A DNA stretch of 64,000 nucleotides from Glycocaulis alkaliphilus (GCF_004000605.1 NZ_CP018911.1:1984001-2048000); one strand, 5' to 3'. Positions 10,763 through 21,445 are shown, counted from the first letter of the stretch. Notes: generated by a model from the letters alone, not told the origin. A program made the numbers and translations.

Positions 10763-11958
10763 GGGCGGCCTCCGAACATGCGTTGGTGAAGCGGGTTGAA
10801 GCCGATACGCCCGGCGAGTTCGGCCGGAATTTCAGCATCCCAGATGGCGAGGTCGGCGCGCTTGCCCGGCGCGATGATGCCCCGGTCATCAAGACCCAGC
10901 GCCTTCGCCGCGTTCAGCGTCACACCCCGTAGCGCCTCATCCGGCGTCAGGCGGAAGAGCGTGCAGCCCATATTCATGGTCAGCAGCAGGGATGTCAGGG
11001 GCGAGGAACCCGGATTGCAGTCCGTCGCCAGCGCCATGGGCACGCCATGCTGGCGCAAGGCGGCAATCGGCGGCAGCTTCGTCTCGCGCAGGAAGTAGAA
11101 GGCACCGGGGAGCAGCACGGCGACCATGCCGGCCTTGGCCATCGCCTTTGCATCGCCCTCATCGGCGTATTCGAGGTGGTCTGCTGACAGCGCGCCATAG
11201 CGCGCGGCGAGCTGTGTGCCGCCCTGCTGGGAAAGCTGTTCGGCGTGCAGTTTCACCGGCAGGCCGAGCGCCCTGCCTTCAGCGAATACACGCTCGATCT
11301 GGTCCGCGCTGAAGGCGATGTTCTCGCAGAACCCGTCCACCGCATCGGCGAGGCCCTCCGCGTGCGCGGCGCGCAAGGCGGGCAGGCATACCTCATCGAT
11401 ATAGGCATCCGCCCGGCCCTTGTATTCCGCAGGGATGGCATGCGCGCCAAGGAAGCTGGTGCGAATGGTGACAGGGCGTTCAGCCTCCAGCGCGCGCGCC
11501 ACGCGCAGCATGGCCAGCTCGGTTTCGATGTCGAGACCATAGCCGGACTTTATCTCGACCGTCGCCACCCCTTCGGCCAGCAGCGCATCAAGGCGCGGCA
11601 GGGCTTCGGCGAGAAGCTGCGCTTCGCCAGCGCCGCGCGTCGCCGTGACGGTGGAGACGATGCCGCCCCCTGCCCGCGCGATCTCCTCATAGCTCGCGCC
11701 CTCAAGACGCAGCTCAAACTCGCGCGTGCGGTTGCCGCCATGGACGAGATGGGTGTGGCAGTCGATGAGCGCGGGCGTCACCAGACGCCCCTCCAGATCA
11801 CGCGAAGGCGCCCTGGAATACGCGCCCGGCAGATCGCTCTGAAGCCCTGCCCACGCAATGCGTTCGCCTTCGATGACGATGGCACCGGGGCCAGTCACGG
11901 GCTCTACCGTCATGGCGAGCCTCGCGCCGGTCAGCACATGGGTGCGGGCGTGTTCCAC
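10756..11958 (-). CDS. hutI: Imidazolonepropionase
   Basis: A 400-aa amidohydrolase that opens imidazolonepropionate to N-formimidoylglutamate. The metal-binding [10 protein letters not shown], the mid-protein [10 protein letters not shown] and the late DCNPGSSP motifs are all there. I chose GTG at 11958 as the start: an AGGAGG sits 6 bases upstream, and the protein then begins [11 protein letters not shown] as in relatives. The alternative ATG at 12033 would extend across the hut operator and into hutF. It is the first gene of hutIHGU, with the operator 26 bases upstream of the start. Confidence 0.94.
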   Translation of the reverse strand: MEHARTHVLTGARLAMTVEPVTGPGAIVIEGERIAWAGLQSDLPGAYSRAPSRDLEGRLVTPALIDCHTHLVHGGNRTREFELRLEGASYEEIARAGGGIVSTVTATRGAGEAQLLAEALPRLDALLAEGVATVEIKSGYGLDIETELAMLRVARALEAERPVTIRTSFLGAHAIPAEYKGRADAYIDEVCLPALRAAHAEGLADAVDGFCENIAFSADQIERVFAEGRALGLPVKLHAEQLSQQGGTQLAARYGALSADHLEYADEGDAKAMAKAGMVAVLLPGAFYFLRETKLPPIAALRQHGVPMALATDCNPGSSPLTSLLLTMNMGCTLFRLTPDEALRGVTLNAAKALGLDDRGIIAPGKRADLAIWDAEIPAELAGRIGFNPLHQRMFGGRPC

Positions 11959-11983
11959 CTTGATTCCTCCTGCAAGCCGGCCC

Positions 11984-12001
11984 ATTAAGTATAGACTTAA
12001 T
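11984..12001. promoter_or_regulatory. Palindrome between hutI and hutF, likely HutC operator
   Basis: ATTAAGT and ACTTAAT form a perfect 7-bp inverted repeat around ATAG, centred in the 64-bp gap between the divergent hutI and hutF starts. On the minus strand a TTGACT hexamer (12012-12007) stands upstream and TATACT lies inside the palindrome, so a bound repressor would cover the hutI promoter region. HutC is a GntR repressor known from other bacteria to bind palindromes at hut promoters and to release on urocanate. hutC itself is two genes away. Assignment to HutC is inference. Confidence 0.6.
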
Positions 12002-12022
12002 ATGCGAGTCAACGGAGCGGGC

Positions 12023-13390
12023 ATGAGCGTCATTCACGCGGGCGAGGCACTTCTGGAATCCGGCTGGGCGCGCGATGTCCGCGTGGTACTGGAAGGGGAT
12101 CGCATTACCTCAATAGAGGCAGGCGCTACCCCTCAGAGCGGCGATTACCGCACCGGAATCCTGCTGCCCGCACCCGCAAACCTGCACTCCCACGCCTTCC
12201 AGCGCGCCATGGCGGGCCTGACCGAGCGGCGCGGGGCCGACCCGTCGGATAATTTCTGGACCTGGCGCAAGGCGATGTACGCCTTCCTGGATGCCCTCAC
12301 CCCTGATGATGTGGAGGCCATCGCTGCCTTCGTGCAGATGGAAATGCTCGAAGCTGGCTACGCCACCAATGTGGAATTTCACTATCTCCATCACGGCCCC
12401 GATGGCGCGGCCTATGACAATCCGGGCGAGATGAGCCACCGCATCGCCGCTGCCGCCAGCCAGACCGGTGTCGGCCTCACCCTGCTGCCTGTGCTCTACC
12501 AGCAGGGCGGGTGCGGTGGCCGTCCACTGGGCGCAGGCCAGATCCGTTTCGGCAATGATGTCAGCCGGTTCGAGCGCCTTGTTGAATCAGCCAGCGAAGC
12601 TTTGAAGCCCCTGCCCGCCGATACAAGGCTCGGCATTTCCGCGCATTCGCTGCGCGCGGTCAGCCGCGAGGGGCTGGCCGCCTGTATCGCGCTTGCGCCC
12701 GGTGCGCCGCTGCACATGCATCTGGCCGAGCAGACCGGCGAGGTGGAGGAAGTGCTGACAGCTTACGGCGCACGGCCCACCGAATGGCTGCTGGCCAATG
12801 CAGACGTGGACGCGCGCTGGTGCCTCATCCACTGCACGCAGATGAATGACGCAGAAACGCGCGCCCTCGCCCGTACAGGCGCAGTGGCGGGGCTGTGTCC
12901 GATCACCGAAGGCAATCTCGGCGATGGCATTTTCAACGGCACGACATGGCTGGAAGCCGGTGGGCGGTTCGGCGTCGGCTCGGACAGCAATGTGCGCATC
13001 TCCCTGTCAGAGGAATTGCGCCAGCTTGAATACTCCCAGCGCCTGCGTGACCGCAGCCGGGCGGCGCTTGCCACGCGCGAAAAGTCCGCCGGGCGGGTGC
13101 TGCTGGAAGGCGTGGCGAAAGGCGGCGCGCAGGCCGCAGGGCGCGAAGCGGGCGTGATCGCCGCCGGGAAACTGGCTGACCTCGTGGCGCTCGATACCGG
13201 CCATATCACGCTGGAAGGGCGTTCCGGCGATCTCACCCTCGATAGCTGGGTGTTCGCAGGCGATGACAGCATGGTCAGCGATGTCTGGGCCGCAGGCCGC
13301 CATCAGGTTCGCGAAGGACGCCATATCGCGCATGACGCGATTACCGGGCGCTATCGCGCCACGATCCGGCGTCTGGGAGCGCGCCTGTGA
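12023..13390 (+). CDS. hutF: Formimidoylglutamate deiminase
   Basis: A 455-aa amidohydrolase that deiminates N-formimidoyl-L-glutamate to N-formylglutamate and ammonia. Metal and active-site motifs are [10 protein letters not shown] (about 56-65), [10 protein letters not shown] in the middle and [11 protein letters not shown] late in the sequence. The ATG at 12023 follows GGAG at 5 bases; an upstream in-frame ATG at 12002 lies at the edge of the operator and lacks a binding site. Divergent from hutI and overlapped by hutC (GTGA), it should share control by the central operator. Together with HutG it defines the five-step route to glutamate plus formate, not the formamide-releasing HutE-type route. 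Confidence 0.94.
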   Translation: MSVIHAGEALLESGWARDVRVVLEGDRITSIEAGATPQSGDYRTGILLPAPANLHSHAFQRAMAGLTERRGADPSDNFWTWRKAMYAFLDALTPDDVEAIAAFVQMEMLEAGYATNVEFHYLHHGPDGAAYDNPGEMSHRIAAAASQTGVGLTLLPVLYQQGGCGGRPLGAGQIRFGNDVSRFERLVESASEALKPLPADTRLGISAHSLRAVSREGLAACIALAPGAPLHMHLAEQTGEVEEVLTAYGARPTEWLLANADVDARWCLIHCTQMNDAETRALARTGAVAGLCPITEGNLGDGIFNGTTWLEAGGRFGVGSDSNVRISLSEELRQLEYSQRLRDRSRAALATREKSAGRVLLEGVAKGGAQAAGREAGVIAAGKLADLVALDTGHITLEGRSGDLTLDSWVFAGDDSMVSDVWAAGRHQVREGRHIAHDAITGRYRATIRRLGARL

Positions 13391-14085
13391 CCGCCAGCGC
13401 CTATGCGTGGCAAAGCGTGCGGGCGGAGGCCCTGCGCCGTATCCGCACGCGCGAATGGCCACCGGGCGCGATGATCCCCAAAGAGGCTGAGATTGCGCAG
13501 GAGCTGGGCTGCGCGCGCGCCACGGTGAACCGGGCGCTGCGTGATCTGGCCGAGGCCGGTTATCTCGACCGGCGGCGCAAGGGCGGCACGCGCGTGACCG
13601 AGACGCCGGTGCGCCGCGCCGTGTTCGAGATTGCGATCATCCGCCATGAGGTGGAGCAGTCGGGCGCCAGCTATGGCTACACGCTGCTGGAAGACCGCAT
13701 CGAGCGCCTGCCCGATGAGCTCGCCGCCACGCTGGACCAGCCGCGCGGCACGCGCTGGCGCCGCGTCATTGCCCTGCACAGCGCGGGCAAGCGGCCCTTC
13801 TGCCTGGAGGATCGCTGGCTGAACCCGGATCTGGTGCCAAAGGAGCGCGCGGACTTCGCTGCCTCCAGCGCCAATGAATGGCTGGTCCGCAACGTGCCGT
13901 TCACGGGCGGCGAGCTCAGCTTTCAGGCCCGCAAGGCCGATACCGCCCTCGCCTCCCGGCTCGGCTGCGCGCGGGGCAGCGCCGTCTTTGGCGTGGAGCG
14001 CATAACGCGTACCGATGATGCCGCCGTCACGGCCGTTACGCTGACCTATGCGCCGGGCTATCGCCTCACCACGACGCTAGGCTGA
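13387..14085 (+). CDS. hutC: Histidine utilization repressor (GntR/UTRA)
   Basis: A 232-aa GntR-family regulator. Residues about 1-70 form the winged helix-turn-helix ([20 protein letters not shown] followed by [14 protein letters not shown]), and residues about 90-230 form the UTRA ligand-binding domain seen in HutC, where urocanate acts as inducer. It starts at GTG 13387, with its first bases overlapping the hutF stop. The palindrome between hutI and hutF is its most likely target, which would make the hutFC transcript autoregulated. Its 3' end overlaps the convergent leuB by 9 bp. Confidence 0.92.
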   Translation: MTASAYAWQSVRAEALRRIRTREWPPGAMIPKEAEIAQELGCARATVNRALRDLAEAGYLDRRRKGGTRVTETPVRRAVFEIAIIRHEVEQSGASYGYTLLEDRIERLPDELAATLDQPRGTRWRRVIALHSAGKRPFCLEDRWLNPDLVPKERADFAASSANEWLVRNVPFTGGELSFQARKADTALASRLGCARGSAVFGVERITRTDDAAVTAVTLTYAPGYRLTTTLG

Positions 14086-15159
14086 AATCCGCTCGGTAAT
14101 CGCGCGGCCCATGCCTTCAGTGCCAACAAGACGGGTATCCTCGCCGCCCAGCAGATCGCCTGTGCGGTAACCGGCGTCGAGCACATCGCTCACCGCCTTT
14201 TCGGTCAGGTCAGCAAGGTCCGGCCGGCCCAGCTGGTAGCGCAGTGCCATGGCCAGGCTGAGGATGGCCGCGCACGGATTGGCGATGCCCTTGCCCGCAA
14301 TGTCCGGCGCGGAGCCGTGGATCGGCTCATAGAGGCCCGGCAAGCCCGGCTCGCCCAGCGCGGCAGAGGGCAGCATGCCCAGCGACCCGGTCAGCATGGC
14401 CGCCGCATCGGAGAGAATGTCGCCAAACAGATTATCGGTCAGGATCACGTCAAACTGGCGCGGATCGCGCACCAGCTGCATCGCGCAGTTATCGGCATAC
14501 ATGTGGGACAGCGCCACATCGCCATATTCACGCGCATGCAGGGCGGTGACGGTCTCGCGCCAGAGCAGGCCGGATTCCATCACATTGGCTTTTTCCACCG
14601 AGCACACCCTGCCCTCGCGCTGGCGGGCCAGATCAAAGGCCATGCGCGCGACGCGCTCGATCTCGGGCGTGGTATAGCTTTGCGTGTTGAAGCCGCGCTT
14701 TGTGCCGTCGGGCAGGGTTTCGATGCCGCGCGGCTCGCCGAAATAGACCCCGCCGATCAGCTCACGCACGAAGAGAATGTCGAGGCCGTCGATCACGTCG
14801 CGTTTAAGCGTGGAGGCATCCGCCAGCGCCGGGAAGCACAATGCCGGGCGCAGATTGGCGTAGAGGCCCAGACCTTTGCGCAGATTGAGAAGCCCCTGTT
14901 CGGGACGCAATTCGTAAGACACACCCTGCCATTTCGGCCCGCCGACAGCGCCCATCAGCACCGCGTCGCTGGCTTTGGCCATTTCAAGGACGTGCGGTGC
15001 CAGCGGCGTGCCGTGGCGGTCCAGCGACGCCCCGCCTATGTCACCGTTCTCCACGTTCAGGCCAAGACCGTGATGGGCGTTGAGCCCGTCAATAACGCGC
15101 CGGACTTCCGCCAGCACTTCAGGGCCAATGCCATCTCCGGGAAGCAGAAGCAGTTTCAT
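14077..15159 (-). CDS. leuB: 3-isopropylmalate dehydrogenase
   Basis: A 360-aa metal- and NAD-dependent beta-decarboxylating dehydrogenase of leucine synthesis. It starts [14 protein letters not shown] and has [16 protein letters not shown] (substrate-binding Arg residues), the [14 protein letters not shown] block, the [10 protein letters not shown] motif with its metal-binding Asp residues, and [18 protein letters not shown] for NAD binding. Length and motif spacing are usual. leuC and leuD are not in the window. The gene stands alone on the minus strand, 103 bp after the AsmA-like gene, and tail-overlaps hutC. Confidence 0.97.
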   Translation of the reverse strand: MKLLLLPGDGIGPEVLAEVRRVIDGLNAHHGLGLNVENGDIGGASLDRHGTPLAPHVLEMAKASDAVLMGAVGGPKWQGVSYELRPEQGLLNLRKGLGLYANLRPALCFPALADASTLKRDVIDGLDILFVRELIGGVYFGEPRGIETLPDGTKRGFNTQSYTTPEIERVARMAFDLARQREGRVCSVEKANVMESGLLWRETVTALHAREYGDVALSHMYADNCAMQLVRDPRQFDVILTDNLFGDILSDAAAMLTGSLGMLPSAALGEPGLPGLYEPIHGSAPDIAGKGIANPCAAILSLAMALRYQLGRPDLADLTEKAVSDVLDAGYRTGDLLGGEDTRLVGTEGMGRAITERISA

Positions 15160-15262
15160 CCGTATTACCCGCCAACTTCAACACACCGTGCGAAACTGCG
15201 CGACACGGGGAAATTACGCAAGTGCAGCAAAGCGGCGCTGGCAGTGCAGGCGGGGCTGTGCC

Positions 15263-18200
15263 TTAGTCTTCGGCGCTGTCATCCGCGTCTTCGCTGCTAT
15301 CGCGGGGCGCATCGGCTGTTGCTTGTGCCGCTTCCTCGCGGCGGCGCGCCTCCAGCGCATCCAGCTCCCGCAGGGCTGACGTGCCTTCAAACATCCGCCG
15401 GAACACGCCGGGAGCCAGCGCCGACAGCGGATTGGCAGAAACACGCGTGGCGTCAAACGGGCCCTCGGCGGCAAAGGTCACGCCGACAATGCCCTCACCC
15501 CGGCGCGAGGTCAGCAATTCCCCCACAACCGGCAGATTGCCCAGCACGGAGTTCAGCCCGTAGGACGGCAGGATCGTGCCGGAGAGGTTCATCCGCTCAC
15601 CAGCCGTATCAACCACGCCCGTCCAGGTCAGCCCGAGAGAGGGCCCCGCCACACGGCCTTCACGCATTTCCAGCAGCCCGTCGGCAAAGGCGTAGTCGAC
15701 CTCCAGGCGTTCAAAATCGATGCCTTGGCCCGAGAAGAGGCTGCCGAGCCCTTCCAGCGATCCGGCTGCCAGAATGCGCGCCAGAAGCGGCATCTGCTCC
15801 AGCCGGAATCCGTTTGCCAGCAGGCGCCCCTGAACACCGCCCGGCGTGCCCGCAGGCGGCAGCAGCCCCTCAAGCTCCATCGTGCCGCCGGTAATCGTGC
15901 CGAACCCGCCAAGCGTTGTGAGCACCGCGCCTGCATCGGCGCTTCGAGCCGACAATAGCCGCATCCCGTCGGGCTGGGGCGCGACCGCAAGCGAGATCTC
16001 CCCGCGCGGCAGGGCCGCCTGCAGATTAAGCCGCTGCAGGCCTTGCGCATCTGACTCCAGCGCCAGTCCGACAGCGCCATAGCGCACCCGCCCGGCCTGG
16101 ACCGTCTCCACATCGGCGATCAACGATACCGCGCCAGCGCCCTCTCCGCTGAACAGCCGGCCCGATACGAGATTTGAGATCAGGTCACTCGCATCGAGAA
16201 AGCGCCCGGAGATGCGAATATCCAGCGGGCCCTCGCTGCCATCCGGCCTGCTGGCGCTGATGGCCAGATCGGACCGTCCTCCGACAATCACGCGTTCAAA
16301 CCCGGCACTGAGCAAAAGCCCGTCTGCTGCCAGACTTGCCTGTCCGCGAATATCCACTTCATCGCCCAGTACGGCCAGACGGCTGATTTCAAGCCCGCCT
16401 TCGGCTGAGCGTTCGGCTACCATCTCCAGCGCGGCGGGCATGCCGCGCGGCTTGGTCCACAGATTCGCCGGCAGCACCAGAGCCGCGTCGGTGAGATCAC
16501 CCATCACGACATAGCGCGAGAAATCCAGGCCATTGCCGACAAAGGTGGCATCGAGACCAATCTGTCCGTCAATAATCCCGCGCGCGGGTATGCCGGCCAG
16601 ATCGAGATCACGCGCATCCGCGTTGGAAACGATCCGCACCCGTGTGCCCAGCTCGCCCTCCGGCGTCTGGAACCGCTCACGCCACTCCAGACGCGCCAGT
16701 GACCGGCCGATACGTACATCGCCGCTCGCCTCCAGACCTGCACTGTCCGCCTGGAAGCTGATATCGCCGTCAGTGAAGCGCACTTCGCCGACACCACTGG
16801 GACCGGCAGCGCCCGAAAAACGCCCCGACACATCAAAGCCGATATCCTCGTATGGCACATCGCGCAGCATGGGACGGGTGATCTCGAAACGGACCGCGCC
16901 CTCCCCTTCAAGCGTCTGCGGATCAAACCCGTAACCGCTCGCCAGATTGAGAGGCGGCTGGTCGAGCAGGGCCACCAGGCCGGATAGCAAGCCGCGCCCC
17001 TCTCCGCCAAAGCGGGCTGGCGCGCCGCGCGGATTGAAGCGCGGTATCTCGACGAAAAGCGTATCGATCTCCAGCGCGTCTATGCGCGCTGAACGTCCTG
17101 TCAGACTGAGTGAATTGCCGCGCAGCACAGCCGAACCCGAAAGCCCGGTCAGCGGCGTCATGGTGGAGATATAGCGCGCTGTGGCATTGCTGAAATCAAA
17201 GCTGACCGTCAGATCTTCATCATCCAGCATCCCGGCATTGAACGCCTCGGCGGGAATGTTGATGTCCGCGCGCAGATTGCGCGCCTCGCCTGCAAGCACA
17301 TTGGCCTCTACCCAGTCGCGCCCGCCCAGCGCAAACTCCACCGGCCACAGCGCCAGCACTGCGTCCTTGCGTATAACGCCGTCTACATCGCCCTCGATGC
17401 GGATGGCGGGCCTGCGCCCTTCCTCCGTCTCGTCGAGCCCCAGACGCCCGGACAGGCTGGCGGTGACATCGAGAAATTCGGCTTCCCCGTCATCAATGAA
17501 GAGTTCGAGTGACCGGGTATCGAGCCGCCCCGAAAACGCACCGCGCGACCAGGCAAACGGCCCTTGCAGGGTACCCGGCAGGATCAGCTCTCCTGCGCCC
17601 AGAACCAGCTCGTACCGGGCGCGCGAAGGCAGCAGATTATCGTAACCGGCAAAGCCATGCAGACGGCCCGATACGTCCAGCCGCAAACGTTCGCTGTCCA
17701 GCTGCAGGGCGCGCAGCTCCAGCTCCCCGCCAGCGGCGTCCAGCGATGCGCTGACATGCGCAGACTCTATTCCCAGCGCGCCATCTGCACCGCGGAACAC
17801 GCCCGCTCCCGCATCAAGGGTCAGCTCCACGGCGCGCAGCCCGGCTGACCGGCTGGCATCAAGAACCAGATCGACATCGAGCGGGACATCAAAGGCGCCG
17901 AGCCGCCCCCACACACCCTGCAGATTGCCGAGCGTGGCGGGAACCAGTCCCTGTGCCGAAAAGGCCAGAAACATGGTGTCAAAATTGGCGCCGGTCTCAA
18001 GCTCGACCGTAACCGGCACGGCGCCTGCAGGGGCCAGAAACCCGGCATTGGCAGACACCTGCACGGCGCGCCCATCGCGCTCCAGCGCCAGCTCGGCATC
18101 AGCAAACCGGGCCGAAAGCCCGCTGATCGCGTCTTCCACCCGCAGTTCCGCGCCGCTGATGCGCGCGCGCTGCAGGCGTGCAAGCACGGTTCCCGCCGCA

Positions 18201-18664
18201 TCATCGCCGCTTGTGTCTCCGGCCTGCGCGGTCCGGCCGCCCAGCGAGGCGCTCACCACGCCGGACCCATCACGGCGTACGGTAAAGACACCGCCTACCG
18301 CATTGATCTCCACCGGACGGATGCGCCCGATGACCAGCTGGTCCAGCGCCAGCGCCAGCTCCACCTGCTCGGCTGTGGCCAGCACCGCGCCGCCGGGCCC
18401 GTCAACCTCCAGCTGACGCATGTCGATAACGAGCGCGCGGCTGTCCGGCGCATAGCGGATACTGGCACTGCCATAGCGGGCTTCTTCGCCGCCAAGCGCA
18501 GTGGCAATGGCGGGCCGCAAACCGGCCACCACCGCATCGACATCGACCGGACCACTGGCCAGCCGCCACAGCAATGCCGCCGCAGCAAAGATGGCGAGCG
18601 CCATCAGAACGGCAATCGCCTCCAGCGTGTAGATCAGGAAAAGGCGGGCGCTTCGGACTAGCAC
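15263..18664 (-). CDS. Large AsmA/YhdP-like protein (DUF3971, AsmA-like C-terminal region)
   Basis: A protein of about 1133 aa. One N-terminal membrane segment (about residues 9-36, rich in Ala, Leu and Ile) is followed by a very long periplasmic beta-rich region with short repeating strands. The C-terminal block YGLNSVLGNLPVVGELL and VSANPLSALAPGVFRRMFEG matches the AsmA-like C-terminus of YhdP-type proteins, which form bridges that carry phospholipid between the two membranes. I placed the start at GTG 18664, just before the membrane segment. The open frame reaches 19198, but that part lies antisense to bcp and has no membrane-protein character. It is divergent from bcp with a 102-bp gap. 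Confidence 0.85.
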   Translation of the reverse strand: MLVRSARLFLIYTLEAIAVLMALAIFAAAALLWRLASGPVDVDAVVAGLRPAIATALGGEEARYGSASIRYAPDSRALVIDMRQLEVDGPGGAVLATAEQVELALALDQLVIGRIRPVEINAVGGVFTVRRDGSGVVSASLGGRTAQAGDTSGDDAAGTVLARLQRARISGAELRVEDAISGLSARFADAELALERDGRAVQVSANAGFLAPAGAVPVTVELETGANFDTMFLAFSAQGLVPATLGNLQGVWGRLGAFDVPLDVDLVLDASRSAGLRAVELTLDAGAGVFRGADGALGIESAHVSASLDAAGGELELRALQLDSERLRLDVSGRLHGFAGYDNLLPSRARYELVLGAGELILPGTLQGPFAWSRGAFSGRLDTRSLELFIDDGEAEFLDVTASLSGRLGLDETEEGRRPAIRIEGDVDGVIRKDAVLALWPVEFALGGRDWVEANVLAGEARNLRADINIPAEAFNAGMLDDEDLTVSFDFSNATARYISTMTPLTGLSGSAVLRGNSLSLTGRSARIDALEIDTLFVEIPRFNPRGAPARFGGEGRGLLSGLVALLDQPPLNLASGYGFDPQTLEGEGAVRFEITRPMLRDVPYEDIGFDVSGRFSGAAGPSGVGEVRFTDGDISFQADSAGLEASGDVRIGRSLARLEWRERFQTPEGELGTRVRIVSNADARDLDLAGIPARGIIDGQIGLDATFVGNGLDFSRYVVMGDLTDAALVLPANLWTKPRGMPAALEMVAERSAEGGLEISRLAVLGDEVDIRGQASLAADGLLLSAGFERVIVGGRSDLAISASRPDGSEGPLDIRISGRFLDASDLISNLVSGRLFSGEGAGAVSLIADVETVQAGRVRYGAVGLALESDAQGLQRLNLQAALPRGEISLAVAPQPDGMRLLSARSADAGAVLTTLGGFGTITGGTMELEGLLPPAGTPGGVQGRLLANGFRLEQMPLLARILAAGSLEGLGSLFSGQGIDFERLEVDYAFADGLLEMREGRVAGPSLGLTWTGVVDTAGERMNLSGTILPSYGLNSVLGNLPVVGELLTSRRGEGIVGVTFAAEGPFDATRVSANPLSALAPGVFRRMFEGTSALRELDALEARRREEAAQATADAPRDSSEDADDSAED

Positions 18665-18766
18665 GGCTACCTGTATGTCAGCGTAATACTGGACGGACGC
18701 GTCCGGGCACCCACATCTTGCCCGGAACCAATCGGCACACTTGTCAGCAAACCAGGGAGTAAACTC

Positions 18767-19237
18767 TTGAGCACACTCAAACCCGGCGACGCAGCCCCCG
18801 GCTTCTCGATGCCCACCGACAGTGCAGGCACTGTTTCGCTGTCTGACTTCAAGGGCAAGAGCGTGGTTCTCTATTTCTACCCGAAAGATGACACTCCGGG
18901 CTGCACGAAGGAAGCTATCGGGTTTAGCGGCAAAATTGACGAGTTCGAGGCGGCAGGTGCAGTTGTGATCGGCGTATCCAAGGATACAGTCGCCAAACAT
19001 GGCAAGTTCCGCGCCAAGCATGAACTTGCCGTGATACTGGCCTCCGATGCCGAAGGCGATGTAACCGAGCGCTACGGCGTCTGGCAGGAAAAGCAGATGT
19101 ACGGCAAGACGTACTGGGGTATTGAGCGCTCCACCTTCCTTATCGGCCCGGACGGCAAGCTGAAAGCGGTCTGGCGCAAGGTAAAGGTGCCCGGCCACGT
19201 CGAAGAGGTGCTCGAAACGGTGAAGTCCGGCTCGTGA
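18767..19237 (+). CDS. bcp: Thioredoxin-dependent peroxiredoxin (BCP family)
   Basis: A 156-aa peroxiredoxin that reduces hydrogen and organic peroxides. The peroxidatic Cys is C46 in YPKDDTPGCTKEA. It is the only Cys in the protein: the resolving Cys found five residues later in E. coli Bcp is missing, so this is a 1-Cys form that would need an external thiol. The TTG start at 18767 is supported by AGGGAG 7 bases upstream, and the frame begins MSTLKPGDAAPGF as expected. The DUF455 gene follows with a GTGA overlap. Confidence 0.94.
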   Translation: MSTLKPGDAAPGFSMPTDSAGTVSLSDFKGKSVVLYFYPKDDTPGCTKEAIGFSGKIDEFEAAGAVVIGVSKDTVAKHGKFRAKHELAVILASDAEGDVTERYGVWQEKQMYGKTYWGIERSTFLIGPDGKLKAVWRKVKVPGHVEEVLETVKSGS

Positions 19238-20049
19238 GCGTTTCTGCCCAGGATGCCATTATTGCCGTATTGCAGAGCGCAGAACCGCAGGCGAAGGCGC
19301 AACGCGCACGCGAAACCGCATCCCTGTGGGACGGCGGCGCGCTGGCCTTTGACCCGGACTGGCACGATCATGTGCCGGACCGCCCGGCCCGGCCGGAGCG
19401 ACCCCGTCTCGTCCCGCCTGCGCGCGTGCCGCGCCGCCGCCTGAACAGCGAGGCGGGACGCGCGGCCCTGCTGCACGCCGTGGCCCATATCGAGTTTAAC
19501 GCCATTGATCTGGCGTTTGACATGGCCCTCCGGTTTGGCAGCGCGGCCGAACTGGAGGGAGATGCGCGTCATGCCTTCCTCACTGACTGGATCCGCATTG
19601 GCGACGACGAGGCACGCCACTTCCAGATGGTCAGTGTCCGCCTGTCAGAACTGGGGACGGCCTATGGCGATCTGGACGCTCATGACGGGCTGTGGGCTGC
19701 GGCGATGGCGACGTCGGACGATATTGCCGCGCGCCTTGCCATTGCCCCTCTGGTGCTGGAGGCGCGCGGGCTGGACGTGACGCCGGGCATGATCGAGCGT
19801 CTTCAGTCCGCAGGTGATGATGACAGCGCGAACATCCTCAGGACGATTTACACTGAGGAGATCGGCCATGTCGCCGCCGGACGGCGCTGGCTGGACCATG
19901 TCTGCGAGCAGCGGGGCGAGAACGCCCGCGAGACCTTCCATCGCCTCGTCCGGGAACGATTCCCCGGCGGCTTGAAGCTGCCTGTCAACGCTCTGGCACG
20001 CGCCGAAGCGGGACTCGAGCCGGACTTCTACGAAACACTGCTTCCGTAA
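19234..20049 (+). CDS. DUF455 ferritin-like protein
   Basis: A 271-aa member of the DUF455 (COG2833) family, which has a ferritin-like four-helix fold. Candidate di-iron ligands are the E and H in HAVAHIEFNAIDLAFD (about residues 82-97), DDEARHF (about 128-134), the E of LEARGLDVTPGM and the E and H of YTEEIGHV (about 208-215). The function is not established; relatives are compared with MiaE-type tRNA hydroxylases on fold alone. GTG 19234 overlaps the bcp stop, so it may act alongside the peroxiredoxin, but that is only context. Confidence 0.83.
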   Translation: MSVSAQDAIIAVLQSAEPQAKAQRARETASLWDGGALAFDPDWHDHVPDRPARPERPRLVPPARVPRRRLNSEAGRAALLHAVAHIEFNAIDLAFDMALRFGSAAELEGDARHAFLTDWIRIGDDEARHFQMVSVRLSELGTAYGDLDAHDGLWAAAMATSDDIAARLAIAPLVLEARGLDVTPGMIERLQSAGDDDSANILRTIYTEEIGHVAAGRRWLDHVCEQRGENARETFHRLVRERFPGGLKLPVNALARAEAGLEPDFYETLLP

Positions 20050-20212
20050 TGACCGCTTAACACTTTGAATTAAAAAAGATTTAATTTTGCCCAACGCGGA
20101 TACGGCCCGAAGGTTGCATCCGATTGCATGGAACTGGTTGAAAACCGTCACATTACTGTGCGAGTGTTTCGTCTTCGAGGCGGGATTTCAACGAAAAACC
20201 GGGCGGGAGCGC

Positions 20213-21445
20213 ATGGTGAAACGTCTTCTCGCCGGCCCATGGGAGCTGATAAAGCAACGCTTCCCGGACCGGCAGATATACCATCGCAGTGATGGCCACG
20301 TGCGATACTTCGCCGTGACCACGGAGATGCAGGTGGGAGCCTTGGCGGCCGCATGCGGCCTCGCCATCTGGCTCACTATCTCCACTGTCAACATGATCCT
20401 TGAGAGCCGGACGGAGATGATCCGCTCGGCCCGGTTCAACGAAACCATCACCGCTTATCAGGCACAGCTTGAAGAAGCCCGCGCGGCAGAGGCCGCGGCC
20501 ATCGCCTTCCTGGAGTCACGCAGCGACGCTTTCGACCGCACAGCCGGCGAATTCCAGGTGCGCCATGACACGGTCCGCCGCCTGCTTGATTTCGCCGAAG
20601 ACCTGCAGATTGGCGAACGCCAGCTGAGCCCCAGCCTCGATAATGGCCGTATTCTGATGGCTGCCAGCACCGCTGAAGCGGCGCCGCGCGAATCCCTGAT
20701 CCGCACCGTCGCCCATTCAGGCGATGGAAGCCCCGCCGAAGAACGCGTGGCGGGCCTGATGACCGATCAGGAAGACGCGCTGGCCCAGGCGGAAGAGTCC
20801 GCCGAATCCCGGCTGGAGAATTTGCGCGCAGTCCTGCGCCTCACGGGTTTGCGCCTCGAGGAAGTGGTACGTGAAGGCCGGTCCGGCGATGGCGGCACCG
20901 GCGGACCGTTTGTGGCGCTCGACAACGCCGCCCTCATGGGCGAAGGGCTGGATCTGTCCGATCCGTTCAATGCGCGCGTGGCGCGTATCGCATCCCGGCT
21001 CGTCGAACTGGAAGAGCTGGAACGCGCACTTTCCGCGACGCCGCTAAACCTTCCGGTTTCGGGACCGTACCGGGATACCAGCCCTTACGGCTCACGCATT
21101 GACCCGTTCACCCGCCGTCCCGCCTTCCACACCGGACGCGACTTCGCAGGTGCTCGCGGCACGCCGATTACTGCTGGCGCAGCGGGCAGTGTCGTTTACG
21201 CAGGCTGGCGCTCGGGCTATGGTAGAACCGTGGAGATCGACCATGGCTACGGGTTCAGGACGCGCTATGCGCACCTGCACACGATCGACGTTCGCCGCGG
21301 TGATGTGGTGGAAGCAGGCCAGCGCCTTGGAGGAATGGGCACGACCGGGCGTTCGACAGCAACGCATCTTCACTACGAAGTCTGGTTCAGGGGTAACCAC
21401 CTGGACCCTGAGCGTTTCTTGAGAGCAGGACATTATGTTCAATAA
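20213..21445 (+). CDS. M23 family metallopeptidase, bactofilin-linked (LmdC-like)
   Basis: A 410-aa inner-membrane-anchored endopeptidase. The cytoplasmic start is followed by a membrane segment at about 40-62, then a coiled-coil region (about 75-260, with EEARAAEAAAIAFLESR and EESAESRLENLRAVL) and a C-terminal LytM/M23 domain. The zinc ligands are visible in HTGRDF and HLHY, with YAHL between them. It cuts peptidoglycan cross-link peptides. It overlaps the bactofilin gene by 11 bp; the same pair in Hyphomonas (LmdC and BacA) and other alphaproteobacteria controls local wall growth and cell shape. ATG 20213 is preferred; an upstream TTG at 20087 has no binding site. The 163-bp gap before it is AT-richer than its surroundings and probably holds the promoter. 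Confidence 0.88.
   Translation: MVKRLLAGPWELIKQRFPDRQIYHRSDGHVRYFAVTTEMQVGALAAACGLAIWLTISTVNMILESRTEMIRSARFNETITAYQAQLEEARAAEAAAIAFLESRSDAFDRTAGEFQVRHDTVRRLLDFAEDLQIGERQLSPSLDNGRILMAASTAEAAPRESLIRTVAHSGDGSPAEERVAGLMTDQEDALAQAEESAESRLENLRAVLRLTGLRLEEVVREGRSGDGGTGGPFVALDNAALMGEGLDLSDPFNARVARIASRLVELEELERALSATPLNLPVSGPYRDTSPYGSRIDPFTRRPAFHTGRDFAGARGTPITAGAAGSVVYAGWRSGYGRTVEIDHGYGFRTRYAHLHTIDVRRGDVVEAGQRLGGMGTTGRSTATHLHYEVWFRGNHLDPERFLRAGHYVQ

Noticed and set aside
14317-15894. 525-aa plus-strand open frame
   Set aside because: Lies opposite leuB and the AsmA-like gene; long antisense frames are expected at this GC content.
20087-20212. N-terminal extension of the M23 peptidase from TTG 20087
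   Set aside because: No binding site, and the sequence before the conserved MVKRLL start has leader-like AT-rich composition.
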